Source: Acidimicrobiaceae bacterium
Lineage (GTDB): Bacteria > Actinomycetota > Acidimicrobiia > Acidimicrobiales > Aldehydirespiratoraceae
NCBI GenBank assembly: GCA_009843735.1
Contig: VYCW01000077.1
Span: 1-64,000, forward strand
Direction of reading: 5' to 3'
Length of the DNA stretch: 64,000 bases
The translations under genes and the position numbers were made by a program. How positions within the stretch are numbered: the first letter of the stretch is position 1; each line of letters starts with the position of its first letter. Below are positions 9,277 to 17,741 of this stretch, piece after piece. The notes beneath the pieces were generated by a model. That model had not been told where the DNA came from. It did not search any database and saw only the letters and a program-made list of their open reading frames with translations.

Positions 9277-10338
9277 GTGCTCATCGACCGGAGGCTCCAG
9301 ACCAGGGCCACCGAGCTGTTCGGCGTGCCCTATCCGGTCGTCCAGACGGGAATGGGATGGGTGGCCGGCCCGTCGCTTGTGACCGGCACCGCGGAGGCGG
9401 GCGGCCTCGGGATCCTGGCCGCGGCCACCATGACTGTCGACGAGATGGAGGCGGCGATAGCCGAGGTCCGGTCCCGCACCGAACGGCCCTTCGGAGTGAA
9501 CCTGCGGCCCGACGCCGTCGATCTGGCCGAGCGGGCCGACCGGCTGGTCGCCGCCCGGGTGCGGGTCGCCAGCTTCGCCGGGCCGCCCCCGGCGCAGGTG
9601 GTGAAGCGTCTGCGGGACGGCGGCGTGCTGGTGATGCCCACCGTGGGCGCCCGCCGCCATGCCGAGAAGATGGCCGAACTGGGCGTGGATGCGGTGCTGT
9701 GCCAGGGTGGCGAGGGCGGCGGCCACACCGGCTCGATACCCACCTCGTTGCTGCTGCCCCAGGTGGTCGACGCGGTGGACGTCCCGGTGATCGCGGCGGG
9801 CGGGTTCCACGACGGGCGGGGCCTGGCCGCGGCTCTGGCCTGGGGCGCGGACGGCGTGGCCATGGGCACCCGCTTCCTGCTCACCGCCGACTCCAAGGTC
9901 CCCGACGCGGTGAAGTCGGTGTATCTGAGCACTCCGGTGACGGGCACGGTGGTGTCGAGCAGCATCGACGGCAAGCCTCAGAGGGTGATCCGCACCAGCC
10001 TGGTCGACTCGTTGGAGTCGGCCCGGATCACCCGCCTGGTGCGGGCTGCGGCCAATGCGTGGCGGTTCCGGGGCCTCACCGGCATGTCGGTGCCGGCGAT
10101 GCTGCGCGAGGGGATGGCCATGCGCCGCAGCCAGCAGATGACTTGGAGCCAGATGGCCATGGCCGCCAACGCGCCCATGCTGACCCGGGCGACCATGGTG
10201 AACGGCGACATCGACGCCGGGATCCTGCCCACCGGCCAGTGCGTGGGAGTGGTGGACGACCTGCCGACGTGCGCGGAGTTGGTGGAGCGCATCGTGGCCG
10301 AGGCGGTCGCCGCCCTCGACCGGGTCGCACCCCACTAG
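9277..10338 (+). CDS. Nitronate monooxygenase-family flavoprotein
   Basis: FMN-dependent TIM-barrel protein of 353 aa in the 2-nitropropane dioxygenase/nitronate monooxygenase family. The family signature is clear: PVVQTGMGWVAGP at the start, GILAAATMT, then CQGGEGGGHTGSIPT with the catalytic His near residue 155, and PVIAAGGFHDGRGLAAALAWGADGVAMGTRFL for phosphate binding of FMN. Class-I-like members in actinobacteria often act on alkyl nitronates, but many have other roles. Start GTG at 9277, divergent from selD. Confidence 0.85.
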   Translation: MLIDRRLQTRATELFGVPYPVVQTGMGWVAGPSLVTGTAEAGGLGILAAATMTVDEMEAAIAEVRSRTERPFGVNLRPDAVDLAERADRLVAARVRVASFAGPPPAQVVKRLRDGGVLVMPTVGARRHAEKMAELGVDAVLCQGGEGGGHTGSIPTSLLLPQVVDAVDVPVIAAGGFHDGRGLAAALAWGADGVAMGTRFLLTADSKVPDAVKSVYLSTPVTGTVVSSSIDGKPQRVIRTSLVDSLESARITRLVRAAANAWRFRGLTGMSVPAMLREGMAMRRSQQMTWSQMAMAANAPMLTRATMVNGDIDAGILPTGQCVGVVDDLPTCAELVERIVAEAVAALDRVAPH

Positions 10339-10358
10339 CGCCACTAGCGTCCGGTCCC

Positions 10359-11072
10359 ATGTGCGGTCGCTACGTGTCGGCCACCCCGCCCGACGAGGTC
10401 GCCAAGTACTTCGGCGCGCTGGCTCCGGCGCCCGAGCACGCCCTGTCGCCCAACCACAACGTGGCCCCGACCCAGACCGTGTACGCGGTTCGGGAGCGTG
10501 AGGGTGTCCGCAGCCTCGACACCCTGCACTGGGGGCTGGTGCCGTTCTGGGCCAAGGATCCCAAGATCGGCAACCGGATGATCAACGCCAGGGCCGAGAC
10601 CGTCGCCCAGAAGAACGCCTTCCGGGTGCCGTTCTCCCGCCGGCGCTGCATCATCCCGGCCGACGGCTTCTACGAGTGGCAGCGCCTTGAGGGCTCCAAG
10701 CGCAAGCAGCCCATGTTCATCAGCCGTCCCGACGGGGAGCCGTTCGCGTTCGCAGGCTTGTGGGAGAGGTGGCGCGACGACAACAGCCTCGACGCCGACG
10801 GCGAGCCCCTGGAGCTGCGCTCGTGCACCATCATCACCTGCGAGGCCAACGACGCCATGGCCGAGATCCACGACCGGATGCCGGTAGTGCTGCCGCCCGG
10901 CGCCTGGGACCTCTGGCTGGAGCCGTCCAACGCCGACGCCGAGGCCGCAGCCGCCCTGCTGGTGCCGGCCCCTTCGAGCCTGATCCGAATGCACCCGGTG
11001 TCAACCGAGGTCAACAACGCCCGCAACAACGGCTCGCACCTCATCGAGCGGGCCGACCCGATCGAAGCTTGA
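10359..11072 (+). CDS. SRAP domain protein (YedK/HMCES), abasic-site DNA-protein crosslinker
   Basis: Shields abasic sites in single-stranded DNA by forming a covalent bond through its N-terminal cysteine. At 237 aa it has every family mark: MCGRYVS with catalytic Cys2, NHNVAPTQ, INARAET containing the active-site Asn and Glu, RRRCIIPADGFYEWQ and the catalytic His in AEIHDRMPVVL. The true start is the ATG at 10359; the frame is open far upstream without coding character, and Cys2 must follow the initiator Met for activity. It stands 20 bases after the nitronate monooxygenase gene and may share its transcript. Confidence 0.93.
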   Translation: MCGRYVSATPPDEVAKYFGALAPAPEHALSPNHNVAPTQTVYAVREREGVRSLDTLHWGLVPFWAKDPKIGNRMINARAETVAQKNAFRVPFSRRRCIIPADGFYEWQRLEGSKRKQPMFISRPDGEPFAFAGLWERWRDDNSLDADGEPLELRSCTIITCEANDAMAEIHDRMPVVLPPGAWDLWLEPSNADAEAAAALLVPAPSSLIRMHPVSTEVNNARNNGSHLIERADPIEA

Positions 11073-11097
11073 CCTGGCTCGCGGGGAGAAGGCCGGT

Positions 11098-11499
11098 CTA
11101 CTGGGCGAGGTACCTCCGCAGCTGGTCCGCGACCGTGTCGAGGTCGTCGGGGTCGGGGCTGGTGTCGGCCTGGGTGAAGTCGAGGTGGGCCATGGTCGAG
11201 ATGGGCACCACGTGCACGTGGACGTGGGGGACCTCGAACCCGGCGATCACCAGGCCGACCCGGTCCGGGGCAAGCCCAGCCGCCTGCTGGGCCGCAGCCA
11301 CGCCATGGGACACCGCCATCAGGTGCGCGATGGTCTCGGAGTCGAGGTCCACCCAGTGGTCGACCTCGGCTCGGGGCACCACCAGCACGTGGCCCCGGTT
11401 GAGGGGCCGAACGTCCATGAACGCCACGCAGACGTCGTCTCGCCACACGAAGCGGCCGGGTATCTCGCCGTCGATGATCCGGGTGAAGATTGAGGGCAT
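11098..11499 (-). CDS. HIT-family nucleotide hydrolase
   Basis: Histidine-triad protein of 133 aa. The catalytic motif HVHVHVVP is at about residues 93-100, and the N-terminal part IFTRIIDGEIPGRFVW and RPLNRGHVLVVPR are typical of Hint/HinT proteins that hydrolyse AMP or GMP linked to amines or acyl groups. The length is normal for a bacterial HIT protein. It is divergent from the phosphatidyltransferase gene at 11523, with a gap of only 23 bases. Confidence 0.93.
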   Translation of the reverse strand: MPSIFTRIIDGEIPGRFVWRDDVCVAFMDVRPLNRGHVLVVPRAEVDHWVDLDSETIAHLMAVSHGVAAAQQAAGLAPDRVGLVIAGFEVPHVHVHVVPISTMAHLDFTQADTSPDPDDLDTVADQLRRYLAQ

Positions 11500-11522
11500 C
11501 CGCTGATCGTAGGCTGAACCCC

Positions 11523-12122
11523 ATGGCAGCGCCGAGAACCGGCGAGGACCGGATCCTCACCGTCCCCAACCTGATCTCGGCGGCCCGCCTGGCCTGCATC
11601 CCGCTGTTCCTGTGGCTGCTGTTCGGCGCGGAGGACCGCTGGGCCGCGGCCCTGCTGTGGGGCGCGCTGGGAGCCACCGACTGGGTCGACGGCTGGTGGG
11701 CCCGCCGGTTCAACTCGGTCAGCAAGGTCGGCAAGCTGCTCGATCCGATCACCGACCGAGGGGTGCTGCTCGCCGGGGTGCTCGCTGTGGGTATCGACGG
11801 CTCGGTCCCGTGGTGGCTGGTGATCCTGACCCTGGCCCGGGAGGGCATCGTGGCCGTCGTGGGGCTGGTGCTGCTGTCGATGGGGGCCAAGCCGATCGAC
11901 GTGACCTGGTGGGGCAAGTGCGCCACCTTCGGTCTCTACTTCTGTTTCCCGCTGCTGCTGGCCGGCGCCTCCGACATAGCGGTGGCCGAAGGCTTCCGGG
12001 TCGCGGGATGGGTGTGCGCGGTGCCCTCGCTGGTCTACAGCTACCTCTCGGCGGTGCAGTACATACCGTTGGGACGCGAGTCCCTGCGCCAAGGACGAGC
12101 CGAAAGGGAAGAAGCGCCGTGA
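11523..12122 (+). CDS. CDP-alcohol phosphatidyltransferase
   Basis: Membrane enzyme of 199 aa that transfers a phosphatidyl group from CDP-diacylglycerol to an alcohol (PgsA-like). The family motif DG-x2-AR-x8-G-x3-D-x3-D is complete: it starts at the DG of DWVDGWWARRFN and ends in VGKLLDPITD. About six hydrophobic segments follow. The ATG at 11523 is chosen because it starts just before the hydrophilic lead into TVPNLISAARL. The alcohol (glycerol phosphate, inositol phosphate or other) cannot be fixed. The LLM gene at 12157 follows after 34 bases. Confidence 0.9.
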   Translation: MAAPRTGEDRILTVPNLISAARLACIPLFLWLLFGAEDRWAAALLWGALGATDWVDGWWARRFNSVSKVGKLLDPITDRGVLLAGVLAVGIDGSVPWWLVILTLAREGIVAVVGLVLLSMGAKPIDVTWWGKCATFGLYFCFPLLLAGASDIAVAEGFRVAGWVCAVPSLVYSYLSAVQYIPLGRESLRQGRAEREEAP

Positions 12123-12156
12123 GCACAATCAAGGCATCAGAAGCGGAGGCGGGGTT

Positions 12157-13083
12157 GTGAGCGTGCGATGGGGCGTCTGGTTCGAGCCGACCCAGCCGGT
12201 GCGGCGGCTGGTCGAGCTGGCCCGCCTGGGCGAGTCGCTCGGGGCCGAGGCCTGCTTCGTGGCCGACGAGGGCACCGAGCGCGACGTGTACGTGGCCCTC
12301 ACCGCCATAGTCGAGGCCACCGAGCTCAAGGTGGCTCCGGCCATCACCAACCCGTTCAGCCGCCACCCGGTCGCCACCGCGGCGGCCATCGCCACCCTGG
12401 CGGAGCTGGCCCCGGGCCGGGTGATGCACGGCCTGGGCGTGGGCGGCAGCCGGGTGCTCAAGCCGCTGGGGATGGACCCGGAGCGTCCCTTCACCGCGCT
12501 GAGGGAGACGTTCGAGCTCAACCGGCGCCTGCTGACGGGCGAAACGGTGGGTGAGGCGTCGCTGCCCTGGTTCCGGCCCGAGCAGCCCCTGCCGGTGGCG
12601 GTGGCCGGGCGGGGACCCCGGGTGCAGCGGCTGGCGGCGGAGCATTCCGACTGCGTGATCCTGTCGGCCGCACCGCCCGCTGACCTGCCCGTCTTCGCCG
12701 AGCGGATCCGCTCGGCGGGTTCGGCCGAGATCGCCTGGTCGGCCTACCTGGCCTACAACGACACCGAGCGTCGCCGCGTCCTGCCCCACTTCTCCTACAT
12801 GGCGGTGGACGCGCCTGCCGAGGTGCGAGCAGCCGACGGCCTGGACGACGCCACCACCGAGGAGGTCCGCCGCCTGATGCTGGCCGGCCGCATGCACGAC
12901 GCGGCCGAGCTGCTGCCCGACGCCCTGGTGGACCGCTACGGCCTGGCCGGCACGCCCGAGGAGATCTCAGCGCGCATCGGCCAGCTGCGAGACTGCTTCG
13001 ACTACTTCATGCTGCCCATGAACGACGAGCCCACCGCAGCCGACCACATCCGCCAAAGCGCAGAGATCTTCAACAACTCCTGA
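12157..13083 (+). CDS. LLM-class flavin-dependent oxidoreductase
   Basis: Luciferase-like TIM-barrel protein of 308 aa. It shows the arrangement of F420- or FMN-dependent actinobacterial members: VRWGVWFEPTQPV, LGESLGAEACFVADE, TNPFSRHPVATAAAIATLAEL and PGRVMHGLGVGGS. The C-terminal GTPEEISARIGQLRDC is usual for the family. GTG at 12157 follows GGAGG by about seven bases. The cofactor and substrate are not readable; in actinomycetes of this type F420 is plausible. Confidence 0.82.
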   Translation: MSVRWGVWFEPTQPVRRLVELARLGESLGAEACFVADEGTERDVYVALTAIVEATELKVAPAITNPFSRHPVATAAAIATLAELAPGRVMHGLGVGGSRVLKPLGMDPERPFTALRETFELNRRLLTGETVGEASLPWFRPEQPLPVAVAGRGPRVQRLAAEHSDCVILSAAPPADLPVFAERIRSAGSAEIAWSAYLAYNDTERRRVLPHFSYMAVDAPAEVRAADGLDDATTEEVRRLMLAGRMHDAAELLPDALVDRYGLAGTPEEISARIGQLRDCFDYFMLPMNDEPTAADHIRQSAEIFNNS

Positions 13084-13096
13084 GCCCGTCCCGCAA

Positions 13097-13183
13097 GGCC
13101 GGCGGGTGGCGGCGAGTCGCACGACCGACGAGTAGGGCGAAGCCCGTGTCGGTCGTGGGGCTCGGCGACAGGACCCGCCGGCC
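13097..13183 (-). repeat. Dispersed nested palindrome, copy A
   Basis: 87-base element bounded by GGCCGGCGGGT and its complement. Inside lies a second stem, here CACGACCGAC paired with GTCGGTCGTG on the minus strand, around GGGCTTCGCCC. It matches the copies at 55795 and 57076 but is in the opposite orientation. The inner stem differs from those copies by paired changes that keep the base pairing. It lies between the convergent genes ending at 13083 and 13195. Confidence 0.85.
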
Positions 13184-13194
13184 GGGAGTGTCGA

Positions 13195-13773
13195 CTACCC
13201 CTGCGGAATGGCCGAGTAAGCGGGAAAATCCGGGTCAACCACGGAGTGGATCCCCAAGCCCATGGCCACCCGGTTCACGTAGTTGAGGTGCGCGCACTGG
13301 GCGTTGGCGTCGACGATGTCGAGGTCGTCGAGGCCCGCGGCCCGCAACTCCTCCACATCGGCCTCGGTCACCGAGCCGGGAGAGCGGGTGAGCTTCACCG
13401 CGTAGCGCACCACCGCGGTATCGACCGGGGCTAGCCCCAGGGACTCGAAACAATCGGGGTCGGCGGCCAGCTTGGCGATGGCCTCATCGTCGAGGCCGGT
13501 CTGGCGCAGCTTGATCGTCACCTGGCTCATGCAGTGGACGGTGCCGTTGATGGCCGAGGTCACGAAGCTGATCAGGTTGCGCTGGTGGGGGGTGAGGCGC
13601 GACGGGCATTTCTCCGTGGCCGCGTACAGGTCCAGGCGGGCGGCCACCAGCGCCGGGTGCAGCGACCCGGCCATGGTCATCTCGGTGGGCTCGCCCAGCG
13701 CCCGGGCCTGGCGGTTGTAATGGTCCCTCAACTCGCCCTCGGCCTCATCGTATGGAATCGTGGAGATCCACAT
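13195..13773 (-). CDS. AhpD-like (carboxymuconolactone decarboxylase superfamily) protein
   Basis: All-helical protein of 192 aa resembling uncharacterised peroxidase-related enzymes of the AhpD/CMD superfamily. The region NLISFVTSAINGTVHCMSQ (about residues 66-84) lines up with the NxCxYCxxxH redox site, but the first cysteine is Thr and the distal His position is not histidine. Only one of the two redox cysteines is left, so classical disulfide peroxidase chemistry is unlikely. The ATG at 13773 has AGGAG seven bases upstream. It is divergent from an LLM oxidoreductase gene. Confidence 0.75.
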   Translation of the reverse strand: MWISTIPYDEAEGELRDHYNRQARALGEPTEMTMAGSLHPALVAARLDLYAATEKCPSRLTPHQRNLISFVTSAINGTVHCMSQVTIKLRQTGLDDEAIAKLAADPDCFESLGLAPVDTAVVRYAVKLTRSPGSVTEADVEELRAAGLDDLDIVDANAQCAHLNYVNRVAMGLGIHSVVDPDFPAYSAIPQG

Positions 13774-13808
13774 TCGCAGCTCCTGTCGCCGTGACGATCG
13801 TGAGGAAG

Positions 13809-14825
13809 ATGACCGGGTTCCGAGGCCTAGGCCTGTCGCTGTCGAACGAGGATCCCGTCGCCGACACGCTAGCCGTGGTGGCCGCCGCGGACCGTCTCGG
13901 CTTCGAGGAGGTTTCGCTGCCGGAGAGCCGGCTGTTCAACTCGGTCATGCCGGTGGCGGCCGTCGCGCTGCACACCACCCGGCGCGTCACCGTGCGCATC
14001 GGCGTGGCCAACCCGGTGTTCCGCGACCCGGTGCTGCTGGCTCTCGAAGCGGCCACTCTGGCCGACATCGGGCCGGGGAGGCTGCGCTACGGGCTGGGCG
14101 CGGCGGAGTGGACCGTCCGGCGCTTCGGTATGGCCCCGCCCGGCTGGCGACCCCTCACCAACACCGTCGAGGCCGTACGGGCGGTGCGGCGGCTCACGGC
14201 CGGCGAGGCCCTCGACTTCGAGCCAACGACGTTCACGGTGGCGCCGCGGCTGCGTCTGGACCGGCCGCCGGCCTCACCGGTGCCGGTCGATGTGGGTGCG
14301 GTCAGCCGCCGGATGATGGAGGTCTCGGGCCAGTACGCCGACGGCGTGCAACTCGGCGCCATCACCAGCGTGGGCTACACCCGCTGGGCCCGCCAGCGGC
14401 TCGCGGCCGGAGCAGCCCGAGCGGGCCGAAGCGTCGACGAACTGCTGCTGAGCGCCAACGTCCTCACCAGCGTGGGCCCCGACCGGGCTGAAGCCCGCAA
14501 CGCGGTCAAGGAGGTCCTCGCCTACTACCTGGCCCGCGTGGAGGGAGTGGTGGTCGACGAGGCAGGCGCGGATCCCGAGGCGGTGGCCGCGGTGCGGGCA
14601 GCGGTGGCCGAGGGCGGCGAGCAGGCCGGAGCGGCGGTGCTCAGCGACAGCCTGGTGGACGTGTTCGCGGTGGCCGGCACGCCCGACGATGTCATCGAGG
14701 GGCTGGGCCCGTTCGCCGACGCCGGACTCGACCTGCCCCTGGCCTGGTACACGTTCGGGCCCGACCGCGACGAGGGAGTGCGGCTGCTGGCCGAGCAGGT
14801 CCGCCCCGCGGTGGTCCAGACCTGA
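13809..14825 (+). CDS. LLM-class flavin-dependent oxidoreductase
   Basis: Luciferase-like TIM-barrel protein of about 338 aa, related to F420-dependent oxidoreductases. Visible family features are AADRLGFEEVSLPESRLF, IGVANPVFRDPVLLALEAATL, DIGPGRLRYGLGAAEW and, near the C-terminus, VAGTPDDVIEGLGPFADAG. It is only distantly similar to the LLM gene at 12157. The ATG at 13809 is preferred because the barrel begins right after it; GTG at 13791 or 13800 are alternatives. It is divergent from the AhpD-like gene. Substrate unknown. Confidence 0.78.
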   Translation: MTGFRGLGLSLSNEDPVADTLAVVAAADRLGFEEVSLPESRLFNSVMPVAAVALHTTRRVTVRIGVANPVFRDPVLLALEAATLADIGPGRLRYGLGAAEWTVRRFGMAPPGWRPLTNTVEAVRAVRRLTAGEALDFEPTTFTVAPRLRLDRPPASPVPVDVGAVSRRMMEVSGQYADGVQLGAITSVGYTRWARQRLAAGAARAGRSVDELLLSANVLTSVGPDRAEARNAVKEVLAYYLARVEGVVVDEAGADPEAVAAVRAAVAEGGEQAGAAVLSDSLVDVFAVAGTPDDVIEGLGPFADAGLDLPLAWYTFGPDRDEGVRLLAEQVRPAVVQT

Positions 14826-14864
14826 GGGCGTGACGCCCCCGTCCGGGTCTGCGAAGATCACCTC

Positions 14865-15698
14865 ATGGCAGTAGGACCTCTGGTATCGACCCAGTGGCTG
14901 GCCGAGCGCCTCGACGATCCCGGGGTTCGGGTCGTGGACTGCCGCTGGTACCTGCGCCCCTTCGACACCCGCAACGGCGACGACGAGTACGCCAAGGCCC
15001 ACATACCCGGCGCGGTCCACGCCCGCTGGGACACCGAGTTGGCCGACCCCGACCGCCCCGACCTGTGGATGCTGGCCGGACCTGAGCGCTTCGCGGAGGC
15101 CATGGCCTCCCGGGGCATCGGCGACGGCACGTTCGTGGTGGCCTACGACGACCAGCACGTGACGGTGGCGGCCCGGCTGTGGTGGGCGCTACGGACCTAC
15201 GGCCACACCGATGTGGCCGTCCTCGACGGCGGGATCACCAAGTGGCAGGCCGAGAGCCGCCTCACCACCAGCGCCGTTCCCAGCCACCCGCGGGCCCACT
15301 TCACGCCCCGCTTCAATCCGGACCTTTACGTGACCCACCAGCAGATGCGGGCCGCGGTGGGCGCCCCGACCCGCCTGGTCGACGGGCGCATGGACGGCGC
15401 CCGTCAGCAGGACGGTGGCGCCATCCCGGGCAGCATCGTGGCCCCCGGGATCACCTTCACCGGCCCCGACGGCACCTGGACCGACCCCGAGGAGGCCCGC
15501 CGGCGTCTGGCCGAGGCCGGTGCCTGCGCCCCTGAGCCCACCATCGCCTACTGCCGGGGCGGGGTCGGCGCCTGCGGCACCGCGCTGGCCTACGCCATAG
15601 CCGGCCACCACGACGTCGCCGTGTACGACGGGTCCTGGACCGAGTGGATAACCGACCCCGACGCGCCCCGAACCGTCGACGCCGCGCCCACGACCTAG
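14865..15698 (+). CDS. Two-domain rhodanese-type sulfurtransferase
   Basis: Thiosulfate or 3-mercaptopyruvate sulfurtransferase of 277 aa. An inactive N-terminal rhodanese domain (VDCRWYLRPFDTRNGDDEY, HIPGAVHARWDTELAD) is followed by the catalytic domain with the active-site loop CRGGVGACGTAL, the Cys lying near residue 229. The loop CRGGVGA is closer to the CRxGxx pattern of thiosulfate sulfurtransferases than to CGSGVTA of mercaptopyruvate enzymes. ATG at 14865. The gene stands alone between the LLM gene and a repeat-rich gap. Confidence 0.92.
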   Translation: MAVGPLVSTQWLAERLDDPGVRVVDCRWYLRPFDTRNGDDEYAKAHIPGAVHARWDTELADPDRPDLWMLAGPERFAEAMASRGIGDGTFVVAYDDQHVTVAARLWWALRTYGHTDVAVLDGGITKWQAESRLTTSAVPSHPRAHFTPRFNPDLYVTHQQMRAAVGAPTRLVDGRMDGARQQDGGAIPGSIVAPGITFTGPDGTWTDPEEARRRLAEAGACAPEPTIAYCRGGVGACGTALAYAIAGHHDVAVYDGSWTEWITDPDAPRTVDAAPTT

Positions 15699-15699
15699 A

Positions 15700-15816
15700 G
15701 GCCGAGCGGCAGGTCGCGATTGACGAGAGTCCTGCGTGGTCCGAGCGAGGCCGCGGCCCGAGCGGCCCGTGAGCGAAGCGAACAGGAGCGGGAATGACGG
15801 CCGAGCGGCAGGTCGC
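15700..15816. repeat. 18-bp direct repeats flanking a dispersed repeat
   Basis: GGCCGAGCGGCAGGTCGC occurs at 15700-15717 and again at 15799-15816. Between the two lies copy 1 of the dispersed GCCCGAGCGGCCCGTGAGCG repeat (about 15744-15793). The arrangement looks like an insertion with duplicated flanks, or like a composite intergenic repeat unit. No open reading frame is present. Confidence 0.6.
15744..15793 (+). repeat. Dispersed repeat of about 45-50 bp, copy 1
   Basis: Contains GCCCGAGCGGCCCGTGAGCG, then AAGCGAACAGGAGCGGGA. Nearly identical stretches occur at 27876-27917 (inside the end of glpD) and 35554-35603. This copy is intergenic, upstream of the ThDP enzyme gene. Confidence 0.75.
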
Positions 15817-15866
15817 AGAAATCGCGCGCAGGGCGGGCGATAGCATGCCGCGTCGTGGAGTCGTGG

Positions 15867-17741
15867 ATGTCGGCCACTGACGAACCGAACGCTAGAGCTG
15901 CCGCCATAGCGGCTCATGGCTCGCTGAGAGCCGCCATCGACGCAGAGGCGACTCCCGCGACGGCCACAGCATCCCTGGCCGAGCTGGTCGTTCTGGGACT
16001 GCTCGAACAAGATGTTCGCACCTATATCGGGGTGCTGGGACACGGGTCCACCACCGTCGGCGAGGTGCTCCGGATCTACGAGGCCGCGGGCGTGGTGCGG
16101 TTCGCCGCCGTGCGTCACGAGACCGAGGCCGCCCACGCGGCCAGCGCGCTGCGCATCGCCACCGGCGAGCGGGCCGCGGTGGTCACGTCGATTGGTCCGG
16201 GATCGCTGCACGCCTTCGCCGGTTCGCTCACATCCGCGCTCAACGGCGTCGGCGTCTGGCACATCTACGGAGACGCCACCACCGAGGCCGAGGGTCCCAA
16301 CATGCAGGACCTCCCCGGATCGGTTCAGTCCGGGTGGCTCCGGCTCACCTCCATGATGGGCGGCAGCTACAGCCTCCACACTCCCCACGCCGTGACCCAC
16401 GCCTTACAGCAGGGGGCTGCAGTGGTCGACCATCCCTACCGGGCCGGGCCGTTCTTCCTGCTACTGCCGCTCAACACCCAGCCGGAGATGGTCCCGGACT
16501 TCAACCTGGGCCGCCTGCCCGGCGGCGGGGGGACTCGCTTGGGGGCGGCCGAGCCGGCGAGGATCTCCGCGGCGGCTCGCCTGCTGAGCAGGGCCGTACG
16601 AACAGTCGTGAAGGTAGGCGGCGGGGCCCGCGCGCTCGGTCCGCTGCTGGACCGGTTCCTTCAGGCTGTGGACGGGGTGGCGGTGCTATCGCCGAACTCC
16701 GTCGGCGCCCTCGGTCCGGACAACCCGCGCAACATGATGGTCGGCGGCTCCAAGGGGTCCATCTCAGGGAACTTCGCCATGGAGCACGCCGACACCCTGG
16801 TCGTCCTCGGAGCCCGGGCGGTCTGCCAGTCGGACTGCTCCCGCACCGGGTATCCGAACGTCCGCGAGGTCGTGAACATCAACGCCGATCCGGCGGCGGC
16901 CACCCACTACGCCAACACCACCGCGTTGGTGGGCGATCTGGAGCGCACCCTCGAGGGCCTGTGCGACGAAGTCGACCGCCTTCCCGGCGGCGCCGACCGC
17001 TCCGTCTCGTGGCTCGCGGACTGCGCGTCGGCCCGGGCCGAGTGGGACCGCTACCTCAAGGCCCGCACCGACCCGGTGCTGTTGAAGGACTCCCGCTGGG
17101 ACCAGCCGGTGCTGTCCCAGGCCGCCGCCCTGCGGATTATCGAGGACTGGGCGACCCGCCACGGCGCCTTCCGCTGGTTCGACGCAGGAGATGTGCAGGC
17201 CACCGCCTTCCAGGTGAGCCGGGACGACTCACCCGACGCGAGCTTCACCGACGGCGGTGCCAGCTATATGGGGTTCGGCGCCTCGGCCCTGCTGGCCACC
17301 GCACTTAGCAGCGACGCTCCCTACTCGCTGTCGGTGGTCGGGGATGGCTCCTTCCTGATGAACCCGCAGGCGCTGGTTGACGGCGTGGTGCACGGCGCAC
17401 GGGGTGCGGTGGTGGTGCTGGACAACCGGCGGATGGGCGCGATATCCGGCCTGCAGCAGGCCCAGTACGGCGAGGCCTACGGAACCTACGACGACGCCGT
17501 GGTGGACTACGTGGAGCTGGCGTCGTCGATCGCGGGGGTGGAGGCCGCATCGGGAGCGGGCGGGGCCGAGAAGCTGGTCGCCGCGCTGGACCGAGTCTTC
17601 GAACACGGGGGAGTGGGACTGGTGCACGTTCCCGTCTACTACGGCGACGACCCCCAGGGATCTATCGAGGCCTTCGGCCGCTGGAACGTGGGGAACTGGG
17701 TGGAGGAAACGCAAGCCTTGCGACACAGGATGAGCCTGTGA
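15867..17741 (+). CDS. ThDP-dependent enzyme, IolD/acetolactate-synthase-like
   Basis: Thiamine-diphosphate enzyme of about 624 aa. The N-terminal domain has VLGHGSTTVGE and the catalytic Glu in RHETEAAHAASALRIATG, followed by VVTSIGPGSLHAFAG, closest in pattern to the inositol-ring hydrolase IolD. The C-terminal domain has the ThDP motif VVGDGSFLMN...VVLDNRRMGAI (the GDG-x-DN form). ATG at 15867 is taken because GGAG lies six bases upstream; GTG at 15855 is possible. It overlaps the aldehyde dehydrogenase gene by four bases (GTGA), which in turn overlaps a dehydratase gene, so the three act together. Decarboxylation or hydrolysis of a 2-oxo sugar acid is plausible; the substrate is not proven. 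Confidence 0.83.
   Translation: MSATDEPNARAAAIAAHGSLRAAIDAEATPATATASLAELVVLGLLEQDVRTYIGVLGHGSTTVGEVLRIYEAAGVVRFAAVRHETEAAHAASALRIATGERAAVVTSIGPGSLHAFAGSLTSALNGVGVWHIYGDATTEAEGPNMQDLPGSVQSGWLRLTSMMGGSYSLHTPHAVTHALQQGAAVVDHPYRAGPFFLLLPLNTQPEMVPDFNLGRLPGGGGTRLGAAEPARISAAARLLSRAVRTVVKVGGGARALGPLLDRFLQAVDGVAVLSPNSVGALGPDNPRNMMVGGSKGSISGNFAMEHADTLVVLGARAVCQSDCSRTGYPNVREVVNINADPAAATHYANTTALVGDLERTLEGLCDEVDRLPGGADRSVSWLADCASARAEWDRYLKARTDPVLLKDSRWDQPVLSQAAALRIIEDWATRHGAFRWFDAGDVQATAFQVSRDDSPDASFTDGGASYMGFGASALLATALSSDAPYSLSVVGDGSFLMNPQALVDGVVHGARGAVVVLDNRRMGAISGLQQAQYGEAYGTYDDAVVDYVELASSIAGVEAASGAGGAEKLVAALDRVFEHGGVGLVHVPVYYGDDPQGSIEAFGRWNVGNWVEETQALRHRMSL

Noticed and set aside
8904-10358. Long upstream extension of the SRAP frame
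   Set aside because: It overlaps selD and the nitronate monooxygenase gene and is composed of Arg/Gly/Pro-rich shadow sequence; SRAP needs Cys directly after the initiator Met at 10359.
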